A stretch of DNA of 64,000 nucleotides from Cercospora beticola (Eukaryota; Ascomycota; Dothideomycetes; Mycosphaerellales; Mycosphaerellaceae): assembly GCF_033473495.1 (NCBI RefSeq), contig NC_088942.1:2356001-2420000 (forward strand). The letters run 5' to 3'. A program made the position numbers and the translations under genes. Positions within the stretch are counted from its first letter, which is position 1. Every line of letters starts with the position of its first letter. Below the pieces are notes generated by a model. That model searched no databases. It saw only the letters and a program-made list of their open reading frames with translations, and was not told where the DNA came from. Below, piece by piece: positions 34,430-45,315 of this stretch.

Positions 34430-35442
34430 CTCTGCTCTCTCGTTTGGTGGGGTCAGTGCTATTGGAGCCATTTTGGAAGATGCTCGTTAAGTAGAAAGGG
34501 GGGAGAAGACAAGGTAAGATAGTCGATATGGCAATGAACGCGGAGGAAAGATATGGGGAAGGGCGATGGGGTATAAGAGATTGCAGCGAGCACGTCGGTC
34601 CAGGTCTGTCGTCGACCCATAAGCAATGATGTCTGAAAAGCGGTCCCAAGGGACGGGGTGGACTGGGTGGACTTTGGTGGGTATGGAACGTGGACAGAGA
34701 AGAGCTCTTGGTGCCGTTCTTTCATCTCTCTGCTCCTGCACAGCGGCCACGTACGCCACGATGATGGTATCCGTGCTGTTGGTTGGCGCCGGACCTACTG
34801 CCGCTTAGGATCTCAGATGCGCAACGTGGTTGAGAGTTGCCGCTGCTTTCACATGCATGAAGCTAGCTGTGAGCGGTGTAGCAGCACGCCAGCACGATTG
34901 AGCCGCACGCTGACGCGCCACGCGCGCGTTCCCAACAATTTGGACGGGCAAGCCAGAGATTCGCTAAGAAGAATCGATGCGATGATGGGCCAGAAGATTT
35001 TCCTTCGCGAAGAAGTGGATCTCGAGGATGAAGTCAGATCTGTGGGCTTGTCTGTGGTCCCCGTGGTCGCTCCACGGTGCCACTGGGGGAAAACGGTCGA
35101 CGGGTCAGTGCTGACGACACTTCGAGATTCTGCCTCGTGATTGCATGCTGTATGCACGAAATGCACACTTTGCCAGCTGATGGGGGTCTTGGATCAGAGA
35201 ATACGATTGTTTGAGGGGGAGAGCACAAGAGAAACGAAGTGTGTTGTTTGACGCGCCAAGGAAACGCTAGGGCAGGATCGGCGTGGTTGGTGTTTCTCTG
35301 CGCCAAAGGTCGCGTTCTTCACGCAATATTCATGTCGCTTGCCACTCTACGGAGTCTACGACCAGAGCACCTGCTCCATTTTCAATACTCGGCGACTGAA
35401 GAGCCTCTGTCCGCGTGTCTGTCCAGTCTCGTCCAACTACTT
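34430..35442. other. Intergenic stretch between HAD phosphatase and HsbA
   Basis: 1.0 kb upstream of the minus-strand phosphatase gene. No gene or repeat recognised. Confidence 0.4.
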
Positions 35443-36203
35443 CTACATCGTCAGTGGTGCTAACGGCAGACCACCAAACGCCACCACTCCTCGCCTCCAG
35501 TCCAGGTCGATTTGTAGCACGGGCACTGCAGCTGCGGGCACCGTGACTGGGCTCAGCTTGGCTCCCACTGCCAGACTCAGAGTATCGTGGTCGTACGAGA
35601 TCAAGTTCAGGCCTGCCGCAGTTTCCTTTGAGAGGCCAGCTTCCTCGATCAAAGCCTTCTTCGCGATCAGAGCATCCACAGCCTGCGTGATATCTGGTGC
35701 AATTGGATTCGCGACGACGGCAACGATGCGGTTGCTATCTGCAATGTTCTCTGTATCCTGAGATTAGCGCAGCTCTTCTGTACAGGCATGACTCGCCTTG
35801 CTTTGGCAGGCATTCGATCAACCATGGATCAGCTGGAGCAACTGCTGCAGCTGCAGCGAGTCCGTCCACTCCAAGCTCCGAAGATGCAACATCGATGATA
35901 CCCGACCCTCTCTGCTCTGCCGAAGATTGAAATTGAATACTCACGTGGCTTGATTTGCATGGCACGGAAATATGCAATGCGGTTCGTACGGTTGACTTCG
36001 GAGAAAGATTCGCGGATGGGCTGATACTGCGCCACTCCTCCAGTGTAGTTTCCAGCAGCATAGGTAATGGTTCTGATCGCAGCGTCCAGCCTCAAAAGGT
36101 CGTTGGTCAAGATGTCTCCTCCCGCATCGCGGCTGTGCAGAGGCGTAGCGACGGACAAGGCAATGCTGGCAAGCAGCAGCACGATCGCTGAAAGACCAAA
36201 CAT
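35443..36203 (-). CDS. HsbA-like hydrophobic surface-binding protein
   Basis: Model: exons 36203-35945 and 35750-35443, 188 residues. Exon 1 starts with a signal peptide (MFGLSAIVLLLASIALSVATP), then DILRLDAAIRTIT-like helices and a YTGG motif; exon 2 holds the paired helices around IVAVVANPIAPDITQAVDAL and KKALIEEAGL, the pattern of PF12296. Known: HsbA binds hydrophobic surfaces and recruits cutinase-like enzymes in Aspergillus; related cell-wall galactomannoproteins share the fold. The 194-bp intron is far longer than its neighbours; part of it stays open in frame, so a small middle exon (about 35790-35920) is possible. Only the central join is uncertain. Confidence 0.75.
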
Positions 36204-37220
36204 CCTCGCTATCGATGTGTGGACGAGGGAGAAGTGAGACTTACATTCGGCGGGATCAAGCACCACAAAACCATCTGGTCAACTCCACGCCACGGTGACG
36301 CTGTGACGCTGTGATTCCTGTAGCGCGACGCGCGACTGTCGAAACTTAAAAAGATACCGAGGCGAAACTGCAAGACATCAAGGTCTGAGGCCCTTTCGCG
36401 CATCAAGAGACATGCCCTCGTCAACCAATGCCTCTTACATAGCAGTAGCGCTGGCCCAAGCCAACTTCTACGATAATCTCTCGCCTCTTCGCGACCTGTC
36501 GTGAGCTGCACATCAGTACCATGGGCGCAGACAGTAGATGCACGGCCTCAAACACTGCAGACGGCTAGTCTAGCGATGTGACGACGACACATCGTGTATT
36601 CGGGTAGGTCAACTCCATGGGCTGTTGACGGCGAGTAGGTAGGACATCTCTCCACGATCGAGTTTCTTCACCAGCTTTCGAACAGCACGACGAATCATGC
36701 CAACTCGTGGGTTCGGTGTGAGACACTTGTTCTCCAACAAGATATCAGTCGTAGTGCCAGGGAATATCGCCAAGCAGCTCTCCGCGCTCGCTTTCTGCGC
36801 CAGAATTGAACGAGATGAAGAATATCTGCGACGAGATCCAGACTTGAAGTCGACCATACGACGTTTGGATCAGCAGGAGCCACTAGGTTCAGCCCTAAAT
36901 GGAGCAAAAAAGTCGTTGCGTGGGATCAGATCGTCTATACACGAAGGAACGAATTCGTAACGCTTCAAAGTGGCGGAGCTTAGCTTGAGAGCTCTCAACA
37001 CTGCAGCCTCGGTAGCTTTTACATTGACAGCGGAGATTCGACAAGAACATTACCTGTCAATCGCTCGGCGACGAGAAATCCACCTCATCACCGAATCTCA
37101 CCTCTTCACCACAATTTCCAATATCACCGAGCCTCACAAATCTGCTTCTGCTTAAGCTTCAACAAAATCGCAGAACAATTTCGAACTTCGGTTAGCTCGA
37201 ACATTCCGCAACAATCGGAA
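36204..37220. other. Divergent promoter region HsbA / alcohol dehydrogenase
   Basis: 1.0 kb between divergent genes. An 82-codon minus-strand frame (36857-36609) is open and rich in basic residues but has no recognisable family; I do not call it a gene. Confidence 0.4.
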
Positions 37221-38315
37221 ATGCCAACTCTACCAGAATCCGTTTGGGCCTGGAAATGCACACCAGGAGCGGATAAGGTGCTTCACAAGGAGGACATTCC
37301 ACTTCCGAAGGTCGAACCCAATGGCCTCCTCGTCAAAATCAAAGCCATGGGAGTATGCCACAGCGACTGTCTCATCAGAGACTTACCAGAGGCTCCGGCA
37401 CAATGTCTGAAAGAGTGGACACTCGGTCACGAAGGAGCAGGCGAAGTCATCGAGATAGGAACCGAAGTCGACAAGTCCGCATTTGAAGTCGGAGACATGG
37501 TAGCGATACACCCAGTTCCGGGTTGCGGGAAGTGTCTGCCTTGCCAATCGGGGTACCAACGTATCTGCCAAACTTCTGGAAAGGGTGGGTATGGCCTTGG
37601 ATACGATGGCTTCATGCAGGAGTATCTAGCAGTCCGGGCAGACGCTTGCGCAAAAGTGCCAGATGGTGTGCCAGCAGAACACGCGTGTATTGCTGCAGAC
37701 GCGTTGCTGACAGCTTATCATGCTGTTAAGTACACAGCTGATGTGAAACCGGATCAAATCATTGCCATCACTGGACTAGGTGGTCTCGGTCTAAATGGCT
37801 TACAGACAGCCCTCCACCTCGGAGTCAAGCGTATCATAGCTTTCGACAAGCGGCAAGAGGCACTCGACTTCGCCATTCGCATGGGACTTAAAGCCGAAGA
37901 TGCGTATTGCACGACTGAGACTCAATCGAAACCCATCCCAGAGATCCTTGCCGAGAAGGGCATCGTAATCGACACTGTCATCGACTTCGTCGGACACGAA
38001 GAAACCATAAGTCTCGCGCAACAAATCATCTGCCCAGTTGGCCTCATCGTCATGGTCGGACTGCTGAGCCCAGCAGTCCCCGTCGTGCCATATCTTGTGA
38101 CACAAAATTGCCTGACGATCAAAGGCTCGTTTTGCGGAGACATGAACGGGTTGAATGAAGTGCTGCAGCTGCTCAAAGAAGGCGTTTTGAAGCCTGAGAC
38201 CAGCACCGGTTCCATTGACGACATGCCACAAACGCTTCAAGATCTCGATGACGGCAAGATAGTCGGAAGAAGGATCCTGCTTCCAAATTGGTCCAAAGGT
38301 GGTGAGAAGCTCTAG
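37221..38315 (+). CDS. Zinc-dependent alcohol dehydrogenase (MDR superfamily)
   Basis: Single exon, 364 residues. Catalytic zinc ligands: Cys46 in GVCHSDC and His70-Glu71 in GHEGAGEV. Structural zinc: Cys102, 105, 108 and 116 in GCGKCLPCQSGYQRIC. The Rossmann motif GLGGLG follows at about 185-190 and the strand after it ends in an Asp (AFDKRQ), which favours NAD over NADP. Known: such cytosolic enzymes interconvert alcohols and aldehydes or ketones. The exact substrate is open. Given the alcohol oxidase nearby, a role in alcohol/aldehyde balance is plausible but unproven. Confidence 0.9.
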   Translation: MPTLPESVWAWKCTPGADKVLHKEDIPLPKVEPNGLLVKIKAMGVCHSDCLIRDLPEAPAQCLKEWTLGHEGAGEVIEIGTEVDKSAFEVGDMVAIHPVPGCGKCLPCQSGYQRICQTSGKGGYGLGYDGFMQEYLAVRADACAKVPDGVPAEHACIAADALLTAYHAVKYTADVKPDQIIAITGLGGLGLNGLQTALHLGVKRIIAFDKRQEALDFAIRMGLKAEDAYCTTETQSKPIPEILAEKGIVIDTVIDFVGHEETISLAQQIICPVGLIVMVGLLSPAVPVVPYLVTQNCLTIKGSFCGDMNGLNEVLQLLKEGVLKPETSTGSIDDMPQTLQDLDDGKIVGRRILLPNWSKGGEKL

Positions 38316-38659
38316 CTGAGCTCGTCCTCGCTGTAGACAGCAAAATGGAAACTCGCAAACAACGGCAGTTTATGCTCTCTCCTCGCAACCCTTGTACGCG
38401 CCTAATTCGCTTCGCGAGACATAGTGCCTTGAGGGTGCTCCAGAAAACAGAGGAACGAGGAGGGAGGAAGTATTCGAGTCCACAGGAGAGCCACGCAATT
38501 TTGATTATGGTTTCCATGTTGCTCTCCGGCAGTAGCTCTTCCTCCATCTTCATCTCGAGGCGCGCCGTTGGGAGATGGCAATATTCAATCAGAATCATAT
38601 TCCAGAGGCACTCTATGCTCTACAACGTGTCGCTAAAAATACTGCAACTACAATTCATA
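38316..38659. other. Convergent 3' intergenic stretch ADH / SCJ1
   Basis: 344 bp between two stop codons of convergent genes. Presumably both 3' ends; nothing else recognised. Confidence 0.4.
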
Positions 38660-39924
38660 TCACAATTCATCGTGTGGCACCGCAGGTCTCCCAGAGTCCT
38701 TGTGCAAATCCACACCAATCTTCTTCCTCCACTTCTCCCATGTGCTCCAAAAGTCCTTTTCCATGCCGCTCTCCATCTGATCAGGTAGTACGACAACATA
38801 TTCCACGTGCAATGCGCCGTATCCTCCATTCTCGTCTTGCCAGATGGGCATGCCTTCGCCTTGGACGATCTCGACGTGCCCCGGCTGAACGACTTCGCCT
38901 CGTTTTCGAGATAGTTGCACCACGTGCCCGTCCAGATGTGTGAGGTTGCGCGTCCAGTCTCCCATCCACGCCTCTCGCAATGACAGGATCTCCCTCCAGA
39001 ACAGATTCTCGCCCTTTCGTCTGAAAAATGTTCCATCTGTGCGGTCCTTCTCGTCCGTCGCAAGCCTTGGATCACTCTCTCCAACCTGCACGATCAGACT
39101 TCCGGCCTCCCAGTCAGGACTTTCGTCGCCTTCGTTCTCATACTGCACTCGGCCATTTCTCGGCATGCCCTTTTCCACAGTCAGGTCGTAGGCCTCCTCA
39201 CTTCTCACAACTTTCGAGCCGCCACAGGTCTTGCACTTGTGCTTGATGATCTCGCCTTTGCCGCCACACATGTCGCATTGCATCTGCATCTGTTGGAAGA
39301 TACCAGGCGCTAGCATTTGTTTCTGGATCACCATCCCATGTCCCGAGCACTTGTGACAGGTATCCTTATGTCCATCTTCGCTCCCTGTGCCTTCGCACTT
39401 GGGACAAATGACTTGCTTCTCAATCTTGAACTCGTGTTCGGCGCCAGTGTAGAAGTCCTTCAAGCTGACTTGTATGCGCACCTCCATGTCGGGACCTTGT
39501 CGCCGCCCATGGCCGAAGTGACCACCGCCACCAAAGAATTGATTGAAAATATCGAACGGGCTCCTGCCTCCTCCTCGCCCACCTTGTCCGCGCTCTTTAT
39601 GTTGCTTGACACCTTCGGCTCCATGTCTGTCGTAAATTTGGCGCAATTCCTTGTCGGCAAGCGTTTCGTAGGCTTCGCTGACTTCGACGAACTTTTTGGC
39701 CGCTGTCTCGTCTTCGGGGTTCTTATCGGGGTGGTACTGTTTCGAGAGGCGACGGTAGGCCTTTTTCAGATCGCGTTCATCGGCGGATTTATCGAGTCCC
39801 AGGATCTGCCAAAGTGTGAGCGTAGAATTGCGACTTTGCTTGCAAGGCAGCTGACCTTGTAGTAGTCTTGCGCGAATGCAACAGCGAACAAGCTGAGCAG
39901 CGCAAGTGTGGAAAAGAGAAGCAT
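38660..39924 (-). CDS. SCJ1: ER-lumenal DnaJ chaperone Scj1
   Basis: Exons 39924-39856 and 39805-38660 (50-bp intron) encode 404 residues. The first exon gives a signal peptide (MLLFSTLALLSLFAVAFAQ) directly followed by the J-domain DYYKILGLDKSADE with HPD at 48-50. A Gly-rich/FDIFNQFFGGGG linker and four zinc-binding repeats (CPKCEGTG, CHKCSGHG, CDMCGGKG, CKTCGGSK) make it a type I DnaJ. The C-terminus is HDEL, the ER retention signal. Known: Scj1 works with the lumenal Hsp70 Kar2/BiP in folding and ER-associated degradation. Start and signal peptide come only after removing the intron; without it the frame begins with unrelated residues. Confidence 0.93.
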
Positions 39925-40588
39925 GGTTGCTGAATGTTGGTCGGATCACAGACGACAAGTGGACATTGATGGTCGATGGATGGCAGCGGGATAGAGCGAG
40001 GACTGCCTAGGCGATCATGTCGATGCGGCGTTGTTGAACAGCTGTCACAAGCGAAGGACGAATTGTGCAGTGGGTAAGAGAATGTGCATATGCAAGGCAC
40101 AAGAAATCGTTCACCTCCCACTTGCAGCGGGCAGACATTCCTCGAACACTTGTCGAGTACCCGATCAAGCTTTCGGGAATCCCTGCTAGTGCCTCGGTAG
40201 AGCAGAGCCTCATCCCGCACCTTCTATCGAGACTCCGTCCGAACTCTTTTCTTTCATTCGCACATCACATCACCTGCCAACCGGCAGCATGTTCTGCATC
40301 CCCATTATTTGACGTCGCTCCGAGTTTGAACACCCGGCCGACGATCTTCGTGCTATGCTTCATCCTGTTGAGGAATGGTAAGACTGCCGAAGACGGAAAC
40401 ACTGGACGTGACTGTGTGAAGGCCGAAGAGCTCTTGCTCCATTACAACTGCAAAATATATCAAACCGGTACAATGGTATCTCCAAAACAATAGGCACCTC
40501 CCGAACTCCTGCGACAATGCCTGTCAACGCACTTCACTGCTTTCATGTGCGATCGAGACAGGACCCGCCGTCGTCCCACAGTTAACTC
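39925..40588. promoter_or_regulatory. SCJ1 upstream region
   Basis: 0.66 kb. A CRE-like TGACGTCG occurs at 40310-40317, about 390 bp upstream of the SCJ1 ATG. Unfolded-protein-response factors (Hac1 type) bind ACGT-core sites, and SCJ1 is a known UPR target in yeast, so the site is worth noting, but a single 8-mer is weak evidence. Confidence 0.3.
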
Positions 40589-40902
40589 TCACAGCGCCAC
40601 ATTCGTCTTTGACAGGTCGGCAGCCATTGCCTCGCGGATCTTCTGGTGTCGATGCCTTCGTCGCTCTGCGGGTAAGGAGTCCGTGGCGCGATCATCAAAG
40701 ACCTTGAATCGGTTCTCTATACGGTGAGCAGCACTGGTCCCCCATGAAAGGCTATACCGAATGTTAGATGGGGTCGCGGTCTAGGATGGAAAAAGGACTT
40801 TACTCACGCTGAATGGTCCGCTGTCATGATATATGCTACGCCCATGGGCAATGATGCAAGTGCACCAATGCCTGTGAGAGCTTTGATTGTTGCGATGGAC
40901 AT
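40589..40902 (-). CDS. Small membrane protein of 85 residues, unknown family
   Basis: Exons 40902-40808 and 40751-40589, 56-bp intron with donor GTGAGT and acceptor TATAG. Joined, they give 85 residues: an N-terminal hydrophobic helix (IKALTGIGALASLPMGVAYIM), then AAHRIENRF, and a basic, helical C-terminal half (AERRRHRHQKIREAMAADL). The layout (short N-terminal membrane helix plus charged tail) is common in small mitochondrial inner-membrane proteins, but I do not recognise the family. Support is the matching splice signals and sensible protein on both sides of the intron. Confidence 0.55.
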
Positions 40903-42138
40903 GATTTGGCCGACTTCCGGTACTTGTTCTCCTATCTGATGTGGAGATCTGATGGGGAGTAGTGGGACTGATGGTCTTTCTATCCAATGGATGCTACGCT
41001 GTTGTTGATGCTGATGCTGTTGTGTGATGCTGCTTCCAAACAGGCGGCACTCGAGATGCAAGATATACCACTCACCATGCGCGCTTAGCTGGAAGAAGGA
41101 CCTGCTATTCCTACGAGTTTGGCACATGGCACGTCGCACCGTCCGCAGACTATTCGTATGGCATGGCACATCACGATAGCATGTGGTGTGATGTGCTGCG
41201 AAGGATGAATTGAATCGCCCCCTGAAAGTCATCGGAGAGCGCCGTTTTCGCCGACTCGATCCGTCGTCTCCGTCCTTCTCACGCCATCACGCCAGCAACA
41301 ACGCACAGCTGTCACGCGCTCGACGGCCACGTGCTGCCAGCATTGCGCCGCACATATGTTGCGTGCCATCCCTTGAAAACAAGGCATGCGGCGCAGTCGG
41401 GCTCGATGCCCTAAGTCCGCGTCTTGCTTGCCCTTTGCAATAATGCCGCCTGTCCGCCAGGCGATGACACGCAATCCGCACGATCGCCGCTCGCGCTGGA
41501 CTGAGTGTGTGGTCAATCGGTTCACCGGCAATGCATGTGCCTGAGGGCATGTCAGACTTCCACACACACAAGCAGCACCATGTAAGTGCCAGCAAGAACG
41601 CAAACACTGCCTCCCCACGACTCCAGATCGCAACAACTGTCCAGGTCAGTGTGTCTGCCTGCACAGGTTTCGAGGTTACAAATTCTGCCGACCTTGCCTC
41701 TTGTCGACCTATGCGAAATGCTTCAAGCAAGAAATGCCGCCGAGAATCTCTGACCTGGGTAGCAGGGATGCGTTCACGGCGACGCCGACATACATCTTGG
41801 CATTTTGCACCACAGCAACCTTCTACGACAGTCAGTAAATTCCGAGTCACCATTCGTCAGCGAAGCATCAGCCGACTGCCGGTTCATGAGCGATGCACAT
41901 CATGCTGCTCCATCTCACGCTAGGAGGTGCTAGCCATATGCCTGAGTACATCCAAGGTCCAATGCTTCTCGAACCATCTCGGCCCGGAAGTTAGAGTTCA
42001 CTGTTCCCTGCGCTCACCTTCGATCCAGGGCGGTAGGGAGTTTCGAAATGATATCCGAACAGGCCTGCATCGCAGACTACAAAGAGCCGCCTGTCCACGC
42101 TTCTAGTCTACCAAAACACAACACACTCCGCAGAAAAC
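40903..42138. other. Intergenic stretch
   Basis: 1.2 kb upstream of two divergent small genes. Overlapping open frames on both strands, none recognised. No repeat or RNA gene seen. Confidence 0.4.
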
Positions 42139-42609
42139 ATGACGAACCCTATTGACGAAATCACGCAGCGCTGGGAGCGAGATGTCCAGGAAATCAAGAC
42201 TGCCGTAGACAGAATGATCGATGCAATGAACAAGGACACTTTCACTCTCGACAACCCACAAGTCTATGAAACGCATGACATCAAAGCCTTCCAGGCAACA
42301 CATCCGTTCTGGAGCTCACAGAAGGTCTTCACCTTCGACGGATACATCGAAGGATACCACGCTTACAGGGGCCACTACACGGAGTATTTCATTCAAATCA
42401 CGGAAAACATCGTGAACTACGTCGACGACACGCATGCAGACTGCCATATCAATTATGAAGCCCACAATGCACCCCCTGGTCTGATCCGCCCTGGAGTTTG
42501 TGTGTTGACGTTTCACAAGAAGGATGGCAAATGGCTCTGCACTTCGCTTGCGACACTCAACGGCATGGAGCCGGATGACAGGTGTAGCAAGGGCGCATTT
42601 TGCTTGTGA
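42139..42609 (+). CDS. NTF2/SnoaL-like small protein
   Basis: Single exon, 156 residues, no signal peptide. A long N-terminal helix (ITQRWERDVQEIKTAVDRM) precedes alternating strands ending in VLTFHKKDGKWLCTSLATL, where the strand with a Trp near the end is typical of the SnoaL-like/NTF2-like cone fold. Proteins of this fold bind small hydrophobic molecules and may be cyclases, dehydratases or non-enzymatic. No catalytic residues can be assigned. The family call is an inference from pattern. Confidence 0.55.
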   Translation: MTNPIDEITQRWERDVQEIKTAVDRMIDAMNKDTFTLDNPQVYETHDIKAFQATHPFWSSQKVFTFDGYIEGYHAYRGHYTEYFIQITENIVNYVDDTHADCHINYEAHNAPPGLIRPGVCVLTFHKKDGKWLCTSLATLNGMEPDDRCSKGAFCL

Positions 42610-43546
42610 TGACGAAGCGTTGGAGGCTATCAATACAGCCGGGCTATGGCACTTCGAACGTATCAATATCAGCGCAACCCTTGGATTTGAGTCGACGCCA
42701 AGCTTCATTCTCCTTCTTTGACAGTCCACTCCAAAGGACATGTCTTATCAACGACTGTCATCGTTCCGCGCCCCACCGGGCGCCGCAGCGGACAATTTGT
42801 CAGCGGCAGATATTGCTTCCCTGGCCTCGCTCTTTGGCTGAACCATCAGGCTGGATTCGCGCAGCATCCGAAGGAGGCTGGTCCTTAGTCGGTGAGGACG
42901 TGCAATCGGAAAGCTGGTGGCCAGATGCCAGAACATGCACTTGCAAGCTCGATGCTCGTGATTGCTGCTCTTTCGCGCTCCACTGCCAGGACATGGCCGT
43001 GAATGCACTGATATTCATCAGGGATTTCAGATTCGGAGTGTTTTCTGGCAGGGTTGTGCATGATTGCAACAAGTCCAGTAGCTACAACATACATCTGATC
43101 ACAAAATGCCTCCCATAGCCACTTCATCCACAAAGCAAAGTAGGCAGTCTAGCCTTGGCGTCAGCTACCCGTCTTACCGATTGCTCGCCAAGCAGCGTCG
43201 ACAAAATAACCCTAAGAAGCCGAGTGCCTATCCAAATCCACACGGCCGGTCACGGCATGCACAAGGTTGTCTTCTGCGCGTGAACCTAGCTTGTCACCAT
43301 ACAAATGCCTGCGAGATGATGCATTCACCCCGCTTCAGCAACGTCGAATGTTCGATGTTCATGGCTCGATGTTATTATGCTTTCGCAACAACATCCGAAG
43401 AACACTGCCCTGAGGTTCTCTCAACCTCTACAATCATCAAGCAAGCACTCCAGCACCACTTGAGTAATCATTCAGAGACCAAAGAACGAAAAGAACACCA
43501 AGCTCATACTAGGATTTGAATCTTCCTCTGACAAATCTTGTTCATC
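42610..43546. other. Intergenic stretch
   Basis: 0.94 kb between two plus-strand genes; presumably 3' end of one and promoter of the next. Nothing recognised. Confidence 0.4.
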
Positions 43547-44197
43547 ATGCCACCACCATCAGCGATCTCACATGTACTCGAACTGTGTCTCTACGTCAAG
43601 GTCTGTACCACACACGATCTTGCCCAGGCAGAACAACAACACGAATTGCAAAGAACCATCTCCACCTTCAAGCAGAATACATCGACCCAATACCGGAAAC
43701 CCATACCCATTCCCTCCTTACACCCACACAAAGAGAGCTAACTCCACCCATTCTCACAACAGGACATCCAAAAATCCAACACCTTCTACACCTCCATCCT
43801 CGGCCTACAACCCGAAGAACTCAAACCCGCAATCCTCAAAGAACGCATGTCCGTCTTCCCCGTCGGAAATACCACAATTCTCCTCTTCACCCTAGGCCAA
43901 ACAAACGAAGACGTATATCCCATTCCCTCACAACCAGATCTCTGCGTACCAAAACACGGCCCCGAAGAGAAAGTCATGAAAGCTTTAGTCGAAGGCGGAG
44001 AACAGCTTCGACAACATTATTGTCTCGCAGTAGAAACCAAAGCTGAAGCATTACAATGGGAGAAATATTTGAAGGAAAAAGGTGTAGAATGTCACGGGAA
44101 GATGGAATGGCCACGGGGAGGCTATAGCGTGTATTTCCTTGATCCAGATGGACATGTTGGTGAGATTGCGAGTCGTGGGATTTGGGCGCATTGGTAA
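43547..44197 (+). CDS. Glyoxalase/dioxygenase-fold (VOC) protein
   Basis: Exons 43547-43600 and 43763-44197 give 162 residues. Exon 1 carries the first strand (ISHVLELCLYVK); exon 2 continues DIQKSNTFYTSILGL, the classic start of a VOC module, and ends YFLDPDGHVGEIAS with the metal-ligand Glu. His9, the His of RQHYCLAVE and that Glu are candidate metal ligands. The family covers glyoxalases, bleomycin-resistance proteins and extradiol dioxygenases; function is not predictable here. The 162-bp intron is long for this window. Confidence 0.75.
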
Positions 44198-44483
44198 GAC
44201 TACATATGCAAGTGAAAGTCAACCAAGCAGAAACGAATGCGAACTTGATGGAGAAGAAGTCAAAGTTATCATAACACATGCTATCTGCGTACGGAAAATG
44301 CGGCCAATGCGAGCTGAAAACGCTCATGCCTGCTGATCATAAACAAACAATGTAAAAAGCGAGCCGGAGCTCTGCCCGAGTGTCAAAACGCCAAGTGATG
44401 CAATATAATTTTTGATGAACCACAACCATGTCTCGTTGTCGCGAAAACTCATGCCGTCATGTCGTCACACACTCAAAAGTCGT

Positions 44484-45315
44484 TTAGATCATGCGGCCAG
44501 CACCGGACATGAGGTGGGCGAGGGACTCGTGGTCGCGCTTGGCTGGGCCGGCAGTGGCCTCGGGGAAGTTGGAGGTAGTGACTGCCGAAGGGGTGAAGAC
44601 ACCGTTGTTGACGAGCCATGCGGCGGCGTTGAACTCGGAGTAGAGCTCCTTGACACGGAAACCGTAGGTGTTGTTGGCGTCTGGGACGACGACGAGGATA
44701 CCATTACCGACGACAGGCTGTTATGTTCGTTAGCGATCTGTTGAATAGAACTATCACGGATTTACTCACAATGTTGTTGGACTCAGTTGGCTGACCATTG
44801 GCAGAGCGGAGAGTTTGCCAGCGAGTAGCAACGTGATCGCAGCCGTGATAGGTGTTGAGGGTGTCGAATGGGATGAGTGGCTGTGCTCCTTGAGCGGCCA
44901 TGAAAGCTGCACGGCTGGCGAACGAGATCTCGTTGACGACGAAAGGACCAGCGTTACCACGGTTGCGGATGATGTTGACAGCAGAAGAGTAGTCGATGAA
45001 GTCCTCGGTGAGAGCCTCGAGGGCAAGCTCGTCAGAGTAGTCTTGAATGAGGCGGCGGAAGATCTCGGCACCAGCAGCGGCCTGCTCGTCGTTCAAGCAG
45101 AATGATGGAGTTGGCGCAGGCGCAGGGCAGTCAGTGCCAGTGGTAGGTGGCGATGTTGGAGTGGGTGGCTGAGGTGCGTTCTGCTTGCCCTTGCCCCATT
45201 TGCCGTAGCCCTGGCCCTTCCACTCGTTTCTCCAGATTGGGTGCTCTGGTGCTGGAGCAGCGAGAGCAGTAGTAGCAAGAGTCGCCGCAGCGAGCGCCAT
45301 GGTGGTGAAGTGCAT
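44484..45315 (-). CDS. Secreted NTF2-like-domain protein
   Basis: Exons 45315-44770 and 44717-44484 (52-bp intron, GTGAGT/AACAG) encode 259 residues. A signal peptide (MHFTTMALAAATLATTALA) is followed by a Gly/Lys region and a Pro/Thr-rich spacer ending in a short Cys pair. The domain from about residue 70 begins with FCLNDEQAAAGAEIFRRLI and has YSDELALEALTEDFIDYSS, then LIPFDTLNTYHGCDHVATRW and a strand ending YGFRVKELYSEFN. This pattern is that of fungal secreted NTF2-like proteins. Role unknown; codon use and GC at third positions look like a well-expressed gene. Confidence 0.75.

Noticed and set aside
39317..39862. 181-codon plus-strand frame
   Set aside because: It is fully antisense to the SCJ1 J-domain and zinc-finger region, where the minus-strand frame is certain.
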